A stretch of 64,000 bases of DNA from Ardenticatenaceae bacterium (GTDB lineage Bacteria > Chloroflexota > Anaerolineae > Promineifilales > Promineifilaceae): assembly GCA_011525915.1 (NCBI GenBank), contig WYBM01000103.1, positions 1 through 64,000 of the forward strand, in the 5' to 3' direction. The notes under the pieces were generated by a model, which saw only the letters and a list, made by a program, of their open reading frames with translations, made no database searches and was not told where the DNA came from. Below, piece after piece: positions 16,581 through 25,885 of the stretch. Numbering within the stretch: position 1 is the first letter of the stretch; each line of letters starts with the position of its first letter. Made by a program: the position numbers and the translations under genes.

Positions 16581-17951
16581 TTAGATATAAGCCGCTGAGG
16601 CGTCATACATGGCGGCTTTGATCTCCAAAGAATCACGGCGCACGGTAGGATCCATCTCAATCATGGCCGCGATCTTTTCATACCCATACAAGATGGTGGT
16701 ATGGTCCCGGCTGCCCAGTTTGTTTCCTATTAAAGGCAAGGAAGCGTCTGTTTCCGTGCGCGCCAGGTACATGGCCATCTGGCGTGGGTAGGCGACTGTG
16801 CGCTTACGGCTGGCACTTGAGAGGTCATCTAGTGTCACACTGTAATAACGGCAAACGGCAGCAAAAACCTGCTCAATGGTCAGCTTTTCTGGCCGGCGGA
16901 TCAAGTCAGCCAGGGCCATATTTACCAGCTTCAGATCAACCGATGTGCCCGATAGTTGGGCATAAGCCGTCACTTTGTTAAAGGCCCCTTCCAATTCACG
17001 AATGTTATTGCGTACATGCTGGGCAACAAAATCCATGACGGCATCAGGTACAAATACGCCGCACTCTTCTGCCTTTGCTTGTAAGATAGCTTTACGCATT
17101 TCAATGTCTGGCATTTGAATGTCAGCCATTAAGCCCCACTCAAAACGAGATTGTAATCGCTCTTCCAGCGTAACCATGGCTTTGGGCGGCCTATCGCTGG
17201 AAATGACAACCTGTTTGCCCTGACTGTGCAATTCATTAAATGTGTGAAAGAGTTCCTCTTGAGTGCTTTCCTTACCGGCAATAAACTGGATGTCATCGAT
17301 CATAAGGACATCTGGCGTACGGTAGCGTTCGCGGAACTCCGCCATCTTTTTATTACGAATGGATTGTACCAGGTCATTGGTGAAAGTTTCAGAGGGGATG
17401 TAACAGACAATATAGCCGTCTTGCATACATTTATGGCCGATGGCGTGCAGTAAATGGGTTTTACCCAGGCCAACACCACCATAAATAAAGAGGGGATTGT
17501 AGGTTTGGCCGGGATTTTCGGCTACGGAAAGAGCGGCGGCGTGAGCCAGCCGGTTGCTGGTTCCTACCACAAAGGAGGCAAAGGTAAAACGGCCGTTAAG
17601 GTTAGCCACCGTTGTTGCTGTTGTTTTGTGGTTGGCTTTGCTTGCTTTTAAGGGGGTGTCATCCCGCTGCATTATTTCTGGTTGTTTAATGATCTCGTCA
17701 GCCCATACCACAAACCGTATTTCCACTGACCGGCCCACAATGGCCGTCAGGGTACGCAAGATAGTCTCCCGCAGACGGTTCTCTAACCAATCTTTGGCAT
17801 AATCATTACGCACACCCACCACATATACGTCATCGTCACAGGTCAACAGACAAGCATCTTTTAACCAGGTGTTAAAGGTTGCTCTGGTCATCTGTAACTC
17901 CAGTTCTCCAAGTGTGGCTTTCCAGGCGGCTTCAGGTGTCATTGTCATCAT
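16581..17951 (-). CDS. dnaA: Chromosomal replication initiator DnaA
   Basis: AAA+ ATPase that binds DnaA boxes and melts the origin; 456 residues from the chosen start. Domain I: PEAAWKATLGELELQMTRATFNTWL. Domain III: FTFASFVVGTSNRLAHAAA, Walker A GGVGLGKTHLL (about 157-167), Walker B VLMIDDIQFI, sensor region VISSDRPP, arginine-finger region LQSRFEWGL. Domain IV DNA-binding signature: YPRQMAMYLARTETDASLPLIGNKLGSRDHTTILYGYEKI contains the family D-H-(T/S)-T. Starts at 17951, 17948 and 17942 (ATGATGACAATG) are all possible; the GGA upstream fits the third best. The frame is open to 18062 but that extension is not DnaA-like. There is no dnaN, recF or gyrB nearby; the usual rpmH-rnpA partner cluster is 24 kb away. 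Confidence 0.95.
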   Translation of the reverse strand: MMTMTPEAAWKATLGELELQMTRATFNTWLKDACLLTCDDDVYVVGVRNDYAKDWLENRLRETILRTLTAIVGRSVEIRFVVWADEIIKQPEIMQRDDTPLKASKANHKTTATTVANLNGRFTFASFVVGTSNRLAHAAALSVAENPGQTYNPLFIYGGVGLGKTHLLHAIGHKCMQDGYIVCYIPSETFTNDLVQSIRNKKMAEFRERYRTPDVLMIDDIQFIAGKESTQEELFHTFNELHSQGKQVVISSDRPPKAMVTLEERLQSRFEWGLMADIQMPDIEMRKAILQAKAEECGVFVPDAVMDFVAQHVRNNIRELEGAFNKVTAYAQLSGTSVDLKLVNMALADLIRRPEKLTIEQVFAAVCRYYSVTLDDLSSASRKRTVAYPRQMAMYLARTETDASLPLIGNKLGSRDHTTILYGYEKIAAMIEMDPTVRRDSLEIKAAMYDASAAYI

Positions 17952-18543
17952 TCCACTACACAGTAGGGTTGCAAACCAACAGGCAAGCAACGACGCATGA
18001 CCACAGGTCATGAAATGGGTATTAGTTGTAGATAAGGGTATTATTGACCGTTGTTTACACAACAGGAGTTTTTACTTGGGGAACTTCCTCAACCCAACAC
18101 CGCATCCTCTTTGCCAATCACTCATTGTGCCTTTTTCTGCGTCACGCAGCGACCAACAGCACACACTATAACGGCGAATTTACTATGCAGATATGTTTAC
18201 AACGGCAAGCCCATTCTAACAGATGGTTTGGCGGGATGCAATGAAAATGGGGGGATTTTGCCTTAAAAGCTGGAACATTTTTAGAAACGCTGAATCTTAA
18301 AAAAAACCAATTTTTAAGAGAACCGGCTTGACAAAAAAACCTTCCACCCACATATATGCCCACGGCCGTTGACCAATCGCAGATATGGTGGCCTGATGGC
18401 GCTGCCTATTTCGCGCCACTGGCCTGATATTGCAACATCTCATCACCCAAACGGGCGATTAAAATACATTAGCGTGCATTAGCGCAGATATCAGTTGCCT
18501 GGTGCCAGGGGCGGCTGCCCTTAAACAGGCTGACCCTATCAAA
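17952..18543. other. 592-bp noncoding region between dnaA and folA
   Basis: Leader and possible promoter of dnaA. It holds an inverted repeat CATGACC-aca-GGTCATG (17996-18012) 45-61 bases before the dnaA start, and one near-match to a DnaA box, TTATCTACA on minus (18027-18035, one mismatch from TTATCCACA). A weaker TGTTTACA word occurs twice. An AT-rich run lies at about 18295-18345. I see no cluster of boxes or AT-rich 13-mer array that would make a convincing oriC; autoregulation of dnaA by one or two boxes is plausible. Confidence 0.45.
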
Positions 18544-19038
18544 TTACGGCCGTGTCAGAATTTGCCAGGTAAAGGCAGCAGCATGGCGTTCGTCGGCAGC
18601 ATGGTCCTGACGAAATACCTCATCCCAACCCGACCATTCTATCTCTGGGAAGTAAACATCCCCTACAAACTCCCCTTCTACCAGGGTTAAGTATAAACGT
18701 TTGGCCAAAGGGAGTGATTGCGCATACAGTTGGCTGCCACCACCAATCATAACCTCCGGCACGTCCCCAGCGGCCGTTAAGGCTGCCGCCAATGAATGGA
18801 CAACAGTACAACCAGGCGCTTCGTAATGGGGATTGCCGGTAACGATGATGTTGTGACGGCCGTGCAGCGGTTTAAACTTCGCCGGCACCGAATCATACGT
18901 CTTTCGCCCCATAATCACCGGCTTGCCCATGGTGTGCTCCACAAACCATTTCATATCATCGGGCAGCCGCCAGGGCAGGGCGTTATGAGCCCCAATCAGG
19001 CGGTTCTTATCCATAGCCACGATCAGAGAAATCATCAT
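18544..19038 (-). CDS. folA: Dihydrofolate reductase
   Basis: Reduces dihydrofolate to tetrahydrofolate with NADPH; 164 residues. The N-terminus MMISLIVAMDKNRLIGAHNALPWRLPDDMKWF contains the Met20-loop region and the catalytic acid (Asp in LPDDMKWF). Then come GKPVIMGRKTYDSV (NADPH binding) and VMIGGGSQLYAQSL. The start at 19038 (or the adjacent ATG at 19035) begins exactly where the family begins; the open frame extends into thyA without similarity. It lies 44 bases downstream of thyA, which consumes methylene-THF and releases dihydrofolate, a classical thyA-folA pair. Confidence 0.95.
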   Translation of the reverse strand: MMISLIVAMDKNRLIGAHNALPWRLPDDMKWFVEHTMGKPVIMGRKTYDSVPAKFKPLHGRHNIIVTGNPHYEAPGCTVVHSLAAALTAAGDVPEVMIGGGSQLYAQSLPLAKRLYLTLVEGEFVGDVYFPEIEWSGWDEVFRQDHAADERHAAAFTWQILTRP

Positions 19039-19082
19039 AAAACGGGGGTATCCTGGCAAACCAGCATCACCTTCCACGTTCC

Positions 19083-19877
19083 CTACACAGCGATGGGGGC
19101 TTTTATCGAGGGGTGACATTGGTAATGGATCAGTTCAAAATCTTCATAACGGAAGTTAAACAAATCGGTAACGTCAGAATTTAACCTCATTTGCGGCAGC
19201 GGGTAAGGCTGGCGGGTAAGCTGCTGCCGGGCCTGCTCCAGGTGATTCTGGTACAGATGGGCATCACCCAACGTATGAATAAACTCTCCCGGTTCATAGC
19301 CAGTGACCTGGGCTACCATCAACGTCAGCAGGGCATAAGAAGCTATATTAAAAGGAACGCCCAGGAAAATGTCCGCGCTGCGCTGGTAAAGTTGGCAGGA
19401 AAGTTGGCCATCAGCCACATAAAATTGAAACAGGCAATGACAGGGGGGCAGCGCCATGCTGTCTACGTCTGCCACGTTCCAGGCGCTGACAATATGCCGC
19501 CGCGAATGTGGGTTGGTTTTTAGCTGGTACAAGAGGGAGGTTATCTGGTCAATGGCCCGGCCATCGGCCGTAGGCCACGACCGCCATTGATACCCATATA
19601 CCGGACCAAGGTCACCATGTTGGTCGGCCCACTCATCCCAGATTGTGACGCCGTTTTCGTTAAGGTATTTTATGTTTGTGTCACCAGCTAAAAACCAGAG
19701 CAGTTCATAGATGATGGAGCGGAAGTGCAGTTTTTTGGTGGTCACAGCCGGGAAGCCATCTGCCAGATTAAAACGCATTTGGTAGCCAAAAACGCCCAGG
19801 GTCCCCACACCCGTCCGGTCAGCACGTTCACGGCCGTTTGCCAGCACATGACGCATCAGGTCAAGGTATTGTTTCAT
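19083..19877 (-). CDS. thyA: Thymidylate synthase (ThyA type)
   Basis: Converts dUMP and methylene-tetrahydrofolate to dTMP and dihydrofolate. 264 residues, identical in length to E. coli ThyA. Visible motifs: [15 protein letters not shown] start, [16 protein letters not shown], the catalytic Cys in [14 protein letters not shown], and dUMP-binding [19 protein letters not shown] with [22 protein letters not shown] lies before the ATG. It is the first gene of the thyA-folA pair; both are oriented like dnaA. Confidence 0.97.
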   Translation of the reverse strand: MKQYLDLMRHVLANGRERADRTGVGTLGVFGYQMRFNLADGFPAVTTKKLHFRSIIYELLWFLAGDTNIKYLNENGVTIWDEWADQHGDLGPVYGYQWRSWPTADGRAIDQITSLLYQLKTNPHSRRHIVSAWNVADVDSMALPPCHCLFQFYVADGQLSCQLYQRSADIFLGVPFNIASYALLTLMVAQVTGYEPGEFIHTLGDAHLYQNHLEQARQQLTRQPYPLPQMRLNSDVTDLFNFRYEDFELIHYQCHPSIKAPIAV

Positions 19878-20077
19878 AATGGGGCTTCTCCATGACTAAT
19901 ACCAGTACTCAGAAGCCAGCAACCAGTTTTCAGTGGACATTTACTGGCGTTAGGCCCTACTGAAAATTGCACACTGATGACTGAAAACTGATACCAGGTT
20001 TTAGATGATATGCCACAGGAGTATAACACGTCGAAGGACGGGTTTCACACAAAGCAGCATCCAGCGGCAGGCGTCCC
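19878..20077. repeat. Intergenic copy of the CAGT-type dispersed repeat
   Basis: About 19893-19995 holds words such as CCAGTACTCAGAAGCCAG, CAACCAGTTTTCAGT, TACTGAAAATTG and CTGATGACTGAAAACTGAT, some in inverted orientation, related to the arrays at 7349-7477, 39923-40010 and 57144-57297. Nothing else is evident in the gap. Confidence 0.6.
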
Positions 20078-23000
20078 TTAATTGTCTGCGGGAACGACGC
20101 AGCGGAAACCCACGTCAGAGATACCCTGAAACTCGGTAGCCCGCTCGGCCTCGCGGTTGGTAACACGTAGATCAGCTGCCGGGCTGCGGTAGCCGCCACC
20201 CCGTAAAACGTGTTCACTGTAGTTGTTGGCGGCCGGGGCGCTGGGGTTGATGGTCTCGCCACGTTCATAATAGATAGCGTCATAACCGTCCTGCACCCAC
20301 TCCTTAACATTCCCGGCCATATTGTATAGGCCAAATGGGCTGAGGCCATCTGGACGACTGTCTACCGCCTGTAAATTGGTAAAAGCCGGGTTGCCAAAGA
20401 TGGCCAGGGTATCATCTGGTACGGTATTGCCCCACGGGTAGAGACGGCCGTCATGTCCCCGCGCCGCCAGTTCCCATTCCGCCTCTGTGGGCAGGCGGCC
20501 CCCTACCCAATGGCAATAAGCGTCGGCGCCATGCCAGGTGACGTTGTTAATGGGGTGGTTTTCAAAGCCAGGCCGGGCAATATACCCGGTCAACTCATCG
20601 GTCATGTAGCTGTTAATGGTTTCAAAATGGGTAGCCAGACAAAGAAAGCCATTGCATTTGCTAACATAGCCACCAATCTCGTTGATGAACACAGCATATT
20701 GGGTTACCGTAACTTCATATAAATCAATGTAATAGCCATCCACCGTTACTTCATGCAAAGAAAATTCATCCCCCTCGGCCAGAGGATCATCTTTAGTTGC
20801 CCCCATCATAAAGGTTGTGGGCGGAATCAATACCATGGGCATGGCGTCACGTTCGCGGGTGGCAAAGATAAAAGGGGTAACACTGGGGGTAGGTGTGATG
20901 GTGGGCGTGTTGGTGGCGGTGGGCACGGCCGTGTTCGTGGGTGTAGCCGGTGTTGTTAAGACACCAGAAGGGGACGTAGGGGTATGGCTGGGCACGGCCG
21001 TGTTTGTGTTCGTGGGCGGCGGTGTGGCGGTGGTGGTGGGTGACGCGGTCGGTGTATGGGTGGGCGTGGGCGAAGGGCTGGCGGTGATCGTGGGCGGCGG
21101 TGTGGCTGTTGCCGGCCAGCCGCCGTTGGCCGCCAAATACATAAAATCATCGGGCTGGCGCTGCTCAATAAACACAAAGTAGAAGCCGATAAAAATAAAG
21201 CCTACCAGCAGCACCGCAGACAAAATAAACAACAAGAACGCCAGGCAGCTGCGGCCGCTGGACTGGTGCATGGCTGACTCTGGTGCCCCGGTGGTTGGTT
21301 TAGCGGCCATTTGCCCCGGCGGTATATTCACCGCGGCTGGTATGGGTGGCAGCTCTCGCTTTTTGGTGGAGATGGGAATGGCCGGTGATTGGGGCAGGGG
21401 TAACGGGGTAGTCACGGCCGTCTCCCGCTCTAAAATAGAAAGCGGTTCCGGCGTCAATTTTAAAACCCGGTCCAGGGCATCGGCCAGCTCCTCCCCATTT
21501 GTCGGCCGTTTCAGCGGCTTTTTGGCCATGGCCATCATGATGACCCCTTCCAGGGCCAGGTCTATCTCTGGCCAGATTTCATGCGGCAGCCGCGGTTCGT
21601 CGCTGAGGTGCTTCATGGCAATTTCTAGCGGTTCGGCGCCATCAAATGGTAACTGGCCGGTAACGATCTCATACAAAATGACCCCGACGGCATAAAGATC
21701 GCTTTGGGGCACGGCCCCCTTTGACGAGATGGCCTGTTCGGGGGCAATATAGTGAGGCGAGCCGAAAATCTCCCCCTTCGTTTCCGTATCAGCCAGCAGC
21801 GCCAGACCAAAATCGGTCAGGTAGGCACGCCCCTGAGCGTCAATCATGATGTTAGACGGTTTAATGTCGCGGTGGATAATGCCTTTGCTGTGGGCATAGT
21901 CAAGCGCCTGGCACACTTCACGAATGATATGGCTGACTTCTGGGAACGGCATCCTGACCCCCCGTTCTTTATAATCCGCCAGGATGGTCTTGAGGTCACG
22001 CCCCTCTACATACTGCATGGCCATGTAAAACAGGCCAGAAACTTCACCATAGCGATACAGGCGCACGATATGAGGATGTTCCAGTTGGGCAATGGCCTGG
22101 GCTTCACGCTCAAAACGGGCGCGGTAATCGGCATCGGCACGGTAGGTGGCATCAATCACCTTGATGGCCACGCTGCGCTTCAGGCGTACATCATACCCGC
22201 GGTAGATACGAGCCATGCCCCCTTGCCCTAACAATTCAGCCAGCTGATATTCGTCTAACTGCTGGCCCAAGAGTTCGTCTGCCTGGCGGCGGGTGCCTTT
22301 TAAAGCAAGGGCCAGATTCTCCATCAGTTCATGCCCAGATCGGTAACGTTCTTCAGGGCTTTTGCTCAGGGCTTTTAACAGGACTTCAGACACGGCCGTG
22401 TTCAGGGCCGGGTTGATTGTGCGCGGCGGCGGTGGCGGCTGGGTGACGTGCTGTACGGCCACACTGGTCGATGACGGATCATCAAAGGGCACACGCCCTA
22501 CCAGCATCTCATAAAGCATGATGCCCAACGAATAGAGGTCTGACTGGGGCACGGCGGCAGCCGATTTGCGTGCTTGCTCCGGCGCTGTATAACGCGGCGA
22601 CCCCACCACATGCCCGGATTCTGACTCGGCCACATCCATCGCCAGGCCAAAATCAGAAAGAACAACACGGCCGTGGGTATCAATCAACACATTGGCCGGT
22701 TTTACGTCCCGGTGAATAATACCGTGACTATGAGCCGCATCCAAGGCGGCGGCTACAGCTTCACCCACACGCAGCACGTCATCGTGGGGCATCAGGCGGC
22801 TTTCAGCAGCATATTTGGCCAGAGCCTGGGCCAGGTCTACCCCCTGCACAAATTCCATAGCATAGTAATAAAGGGGCTCACCCTCACCCTCTTCTACCCC
22901 GGCATAGTAAATCTGAACAATATGCTCATGCCGCCACCGGGCCAACGCTTTGGCTTCCTGTACAAAGCGCTGGGCATACACCGGGTTATTACGGTAACGT

Positions 23001-23140
23001 TCATCCAGCATTTTGACCGCTACGGGCCGATCCAGGGTCTCATCCCAGGCATAATATACCTGTCCCATCCCCCCCCGACCCAGCAGGCGCTCCAGGCGGT
23101 AGCTGGCAATTTTACGCCCCAGCAGTGAATCTTGAAGCAA
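20078..23140 (-). CDS. Twin Ser/Thr protein kinase with transmembrane segment and FGE-sulfatase domain
   Basis: 1020 residues. Kinase 1 (about 14-275): LLGRGGMGQVYYAWD glycine loop, AVKML, IIHRDVKPANVLID, LSDFGLA. Kinase 2 (about 295-560): LLGQGGMARIYRGYD, AIKVI, IIHRDIKPSNIMID, LTDFGLAL. Both keep the VAIK Lys, HRD Asp and DFG Asp, so both look active. A single TM helix at about 634-657 follows, then a Thr/Pro-rich spacer (TPTHTPTASPTTT type), then an extracytoplasmic FGE-sulfatase/C-type-lectin-like domain (about 785-1018: RLPTEAEWELAARG, GNVKEWVQDG, RGGGYRSPAADLR, VGFRCV). The FGE part probably senses ligand; it lacks evidence of sulfatase-activating function. The start is TTG with GGAG upstream. 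It follows the unrecognised 811-residue gene on the same strand. Confidence 0.93.
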   Translation of the reverse strand: MLQDSLLGRKIASYRLERLLGRGGMGQVYYAWDETLDRPVAVKMLDERYRNNPVYAQRFVQEAKALARWRHEHIVQIYYAGVEEGEGEPLYYYAMEFVQGVDLAQALAKYAAESRLMPHDDVLRVGEAVAAALDAAHSHGIIHRDVKPANVLIDTHGRVVLSDFGLAMDVAESESGHVVGSPRYTAPEQARKSAAAVPQSDLYSLGIMLYEMLVGRVPFDDPSSTSVAVQHVTQPPPPPRTINPALNTAVSEVLLKALSKSPEERYRSGHELMENLALALKGTRRQADELLGQQLDEYQLAELLGQGGMARIYRGYDVRLKRSVAIKVIDATYRADADYRARFEREAQAIAQLEHPHIVRLYRYGEVSGLFYMAMQYVEGRDLKTILADYKERGVRMPFPEVSHIIREVCQALDYAHSKGIIHRDIKPSNIMIDAQGRAYLTDFGLALLADTETKGEIFGSPHYIAPEQAISSKGAVPQSDLYAVGVILYEIVTGQLPFDGAEPLEIAMKHLSDEPRLPHEIWPEIDLALEGVIMMAMAKKPLKRPTNGEELADALDRVLKLTPEPLSILERETAVTTPLPLPQSPAIPISTKKRELPPIPAAVNIPPGQMAAKPTTGAPESAMHQSSGRSCLAFLLFILSAVLLVGFIFIGFYFVFIEQRQPDDFMYLAANGGWPATATPPPTITASPSPTPTHTPTASPTTTATPPPTNTNTAVPSHTPTSPSGVLTTPATPTNTAVPTATNTPTITPTPSVTPFIFATRERDAMPMVLIPPTTFMMGATKDDPLAEGDEFSLHEVTVDGYYIDLYEVTVTQYAVFINEIGGYVSKCNGFLCLATHFETINSYMTDELTGYIARPGFENHPINNVTWHGADAYCHWVGGRLPTEAEWELAARGHDGRLYPWGNTVPDDTLAIFGNPAFTNLQAVDSRPDGLSPFGLYNMAGNVKEWVQDGYDAIYYERGETINPSAPAANNYSEHVLRGGGYRSPAADLRVTNREAERATEFQGISDVGFRCVVPADN

Positions 23141-23209
23141 AAGTATAACTCCGTGATCAGAGGCCTGAGTGTGCAGATGTCAGCATAAACACTCAGGCAT
23201 TTATATCCA

Positions 23210-25645
23210 TTAATTACGCGAGAACAAGCTGCGCTGCTTAAACTGGGCAGCAGTGATGCGCTGAACTTCGCGCACATATTGGTTCAGGCCAGCCGCATAA
23301 GATTCTAACAGGTCAGTGGCAATGAGGATGGCCAGGTCAGGGCGGCCTACCGCCATGAGCATGCGCACATGTGGCCGAAAATCACGCAGCGTGATGCGCA
23401 TCACCTGGTCAGCATCGGTCATCAACCCCCAGGCCAGTTCCTTCTTTTCATTGTCATCTTTGGCTGTCATAAACCGTGTCAGAGAACTGGTGGTGGCCAC
23501 CTGGCCTACATTTGAAAAAACCTCACGCCCCTTTAACATGTCATTGACGGCATCAAACTGGCTGGGGATTCTATCCAAAAACCGCTGCACCGGCACTGGC
23601 AAATTGGCCAACAGCCGAATGGTATCCATGCTTTTGCTGTCGCCAGAGGCCGCCATTTTTTTGATCTGGTCCAGCCCGCCGCCAAAGCCGGCCAGTATAG
23701 CCAGGTACTCCTTTTGCAATTTTTCAAACTGGGCATAGCCATGTTCACGGTTGCGGGTGGTTCGTTCATAGGCATTAAGTGCCGCCAGCGAGCGCTGGTG
23801 CAGGCCAATAACATCTAACTGGGCCACCGGGATCTCTAACGTCAGCGGATAGACACGGTCTCGTGGGGAATGTTTGCTGGCATCTACAGGCACCAAAATA
23901 GCGGGGTTGCGTGTGCTGCCGGCGCGCACGGCCGTAAGTGCTGTTTCCGCGGCCGCCCGGGCGGCTGCATCATTTTCTTGTTTGAGCCGTTCCAACATCT
24001 CTACCAATTCCGGCGAGGGCCGGTACCCTACCACATGAATCACCCGGTATAACATCAGCAGATCATTCACCGTCATGCTTAACAGCTCATTGCGCTGCTT
24101 AAACAATTCCCGGAGTGACAGGATGGCGGGCATGTCTACGGCTTGCGTTTCTGCGCTGGCTTCCGTGGCCACCTGGGGGGCAGCTTCAAACCGTTTTTGG
24201 TCATCAGGGCGAACGTGCAGGGCCGGCGAGTACGGCCGTTTTGTGCCCGGCTGTGCCGCCGGCATCTGGCTTAAATGAACGGCCCATGATAAAGCTTCGT
24301 TGGTCAAAATCTCGGCCAGGGCCACACCCCATACACCATCAAAGAAAATGTGGGACAAATCAAAAACAAAGGTTTCACCGGTATCAAATATTGTCAGGGG
24401 ATGATCGCCAATGCCCCGTTCACCCTGGCGAATGGCGGACAATGGTAAATGCCGTGAACGCTTATCACTGTTGAACCAAATGGGCGCTAACCGTAAACCA
24501 TCTAGCTCATTTAACAGAGCTTCAGGCAGGTCATCACGCATTTCGGCCATCGTCGCCCGTTTGACATACGCCAGTTTATGCAGTTGAGCCGGGGGATTTT
24601 GGGCCGGATGGGCCATCAATGTGGCCACACGCATACGCATCGTGCCCACGTCCACAGGGGTTGCCGAGTTTTCTATACAAATGGGCAACAAATAATAACG
24701 CGCCTGGTGAATAATGCCGATATGCGCCGATTCCAAGGGCACTGGCTTACGCATCTCGCCATACACACCAGGTTCCAGGTAAGCCCGAATACTCATTTGC
24801 CGCTGGTAAGCAGCCAGGCCATGGCTTTCAGCTTCCCGCACTTTCTGACGCCATTCTGTGACCAAAGATTTAGGCAGGCCGTCCATAGCTACCGCCAAAA
24901 ATTCATCAAATTTGCGGCGGCGGTAAGCCGGGTAATTTTCGTGGGGCTGCACATCCTGGCCGCGGTGATACGGCCGTTTGGCATCCCATAGGCGGTACAT
25001 CCGTTGAAAGTGTGCGGCATCTGGCCGCCCGGCAGTTAATACCTGCAAGATATAGATGCTTACCCGTTCCCGCCATTCATTTTCCAGCAGGTCATAGTAT
25101 TGGTGCAGACAATGAGAAGCCGCCATCGCCCAGGCTGTTACCCTGTCTACCGGCGACAGGGGCAGCTTGTGTTGATTCAACGTTGTGTCAAAGCCATAGG
25201 TCTCACAGGTGTGGCGTGCGGTATCATCGCGCAGTGCATAATCGATGTAAAACTGCCAGGTGCCTTCAGGAAAAGAGAGATCCGGGTCTTTGCCGGCCAA
25301 CTCCAGAAGCCATTGATACCCCTTTAAGACTTTGGCAGGCACATTGTAGAAAGCATTTACTACAGCTTTATCTATCAAGGTTTGTTCCACCCCCTTAAAC
25401 AAGAGGTTGATGTCACGGCGCACCATTTCCACTGGCGGAATACGCTGTGGCAAGCGTAGCAGATCACTGAGGATAACGCCGGGCACATTACCGGCCGGCA
25501 CAATACGGGCGATCTTGCTAACGATTTCATCTATTTCCGGTAATGACAAAGATGATAATTCTTGCACTCGCTGTGAACGGGCAATTGTTTGGAGATTATT
25601 GATGGTCTTGTAGGTGGCGTCAATTAGCGGATCGCGTTCGTCCAT
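23210..25645 (-). CDS. Unrecognised 811-residue protein with an HxxxDG motif
   Basis: Cytoplasmic, no signal peptide or TM. I do not recognise the family with confidence. It contains FVFDLSHIFFDGVWG, in which HIFFDG (residues 432-437) matches the HxxxDG active-site motif shared by choline/carnitine acyltransferases and other CoA-dependent acyltransferases. The surrounding order (LTIFDTGETFVFD before, ALAEILTNEAL after) also recalls that fold, and the length fits. Other regions are helical and charged (LAEFGGGLDQIKKMAASGDSKS-like stretch near 680). It heads the unit that includes the twin kinase and is divergent from a YegI-like kinase gene, so it may be a kinase substrate. Acyltransferase activity is a hypothesis from one motif. 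Confidence 0.75.
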   Translation of the reverse strand: MDERDPLIDATYKTINNLQTIARSQRVQELSSLSLPEIDEIVSKIARIVPAGNVPGVILSDLLRLPQRIPPVEMVRRDINLLFKGVEQTLIDKAVVNAFYNVPAKVLKGYQWLLELAGKDPDLSFPEGTWQFYIDYALRDDTARHTCETYGFDTTLNQHKLPLSPVDRVTAWAMAASHCLHQYYDLLENEWRERVSIYILQVLTAGRPDAAHFQRMYRLWDAKRPYHRGQDVQPHENYPAYRRRKFDEFLAVAMDGLPKSLVTEWRQKVREAESHGLAAYQRQMSIRAYLEPGVYGEMRKPVPLESAHIGIIHQARYYLLPICIENSATPVDVGTMRMRVATLMAHPAQNPPAQLHKLAYVKRATMAEMRDDLPEALLNELDGLRLAPIWFNSDKRSRHLPLSAIRQGERGIGDHPLTIFDTGETFVFDLSHIFFDGVWGVALAEILTNEALSWAVHLSQMPAAQPGTKRPYSPALHVRPDDQKRFEAAPQVATEASAETQAVDMPAILSLRELFKQRNELLSMTVNDLLMLYRVIHVVGYRPSPELVEMLERLKQENDAAARAAAETALTAVRAGSTRNPAILVPVDASKHSPRDRVYPLTLEIPVAQLDVIGLHQRSLAALNAYERTTRNREHGYAQFEKLQKEYLAILAGFGGGLDQIKKMAASGDSKSMDTIRLLANLPVPVQRFLDRIPSQFDAVNDMLKGREVFSNVGQVATTSSLTRFMTAKDDNEKKELAWGLMTDADQVMRITLRDFRPHVRMLMAVGRPDLAILIATDLLESYAAGLNQYVREVQRITAAQFKQRSLFSRN

Positions 25646-25825
25646 CAGTCGTCGTCCATTCGTTGCCTTTCAGCCAGGATTGCACTGCTGTTATTGTTGC
25701 ACTGCCTGGTGTACCCATAATTATCCACTATAAAGGGGAAAGTGTAAACCGTACCGGACTAACAGGTTATGTGCCATATGGGTCAAGGGTTTGCCACCTG
25801 GTAGATCTGGTGCCAGTTTTCCGGC

Positions 25826-25857
25826 TTGACAAAGTGTAGTTAAGACACTAATATAAT
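25826..25857 (+). promoter_or_regulatory. Promoter with 20-bp spacer for the kinase-like gene
   Basis: TTGACA (25826-25831) and TATAAT (25852-25857) are both perfect, but the spacer is 20 bases instead of 17. The spacer is largely filled by an interrupted palindrome. Overlong spacers with an internal palindrome are the hallmark of MerR-family activated promoters. Confidence 0.6.
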
Positions 25858-25873
25858 CGTGTCTAAAAGACAC
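25834..25873. promoter_or_regulatory. Twin palindromic operators flanking the -10 box
   Basis: Site 1 GTGTAGTTAAGACAC (25834-25848) lies between -35 and -10. Site 2 GTGTCTAAAAGACAC (25859-25873) lies just after -10. They share GTGT....AAGACAC-like arms, and their centres are 25 bases apart. No cognate regulator gene is in the window. Confidence 0.6.
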
Positions 25874-25885
25874 AAAGGATACCTG

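Larger units (their letters stand above)
25646..25885. other. Divergent regulatory region between HxxxDG gene and kinase-like gene
   Basis: 240-bp shared upstream region. Besides the promoter and palindromes listed separately it holds one DnaA-box-like word, TTATCCACT (about 25721-25729), whose significance is doubtful. Confidence 0.5.

Noticed and set aside
17952-18543. oriC next to dnaA
   Set aside because: Only one 8/9 DnaA-box match and two weaker words; no cluster, no dnaN. Kept only as a note on possible dnaA autoregulation.
20860-21120. Low-complexity TACACC/GTGGGC-rich DNA as an independent repeat element
   Set aside because: It simply encodes the Thr/Pro-rich linker of the twin-kinase protein; similar linkers occur at 30550-30715.
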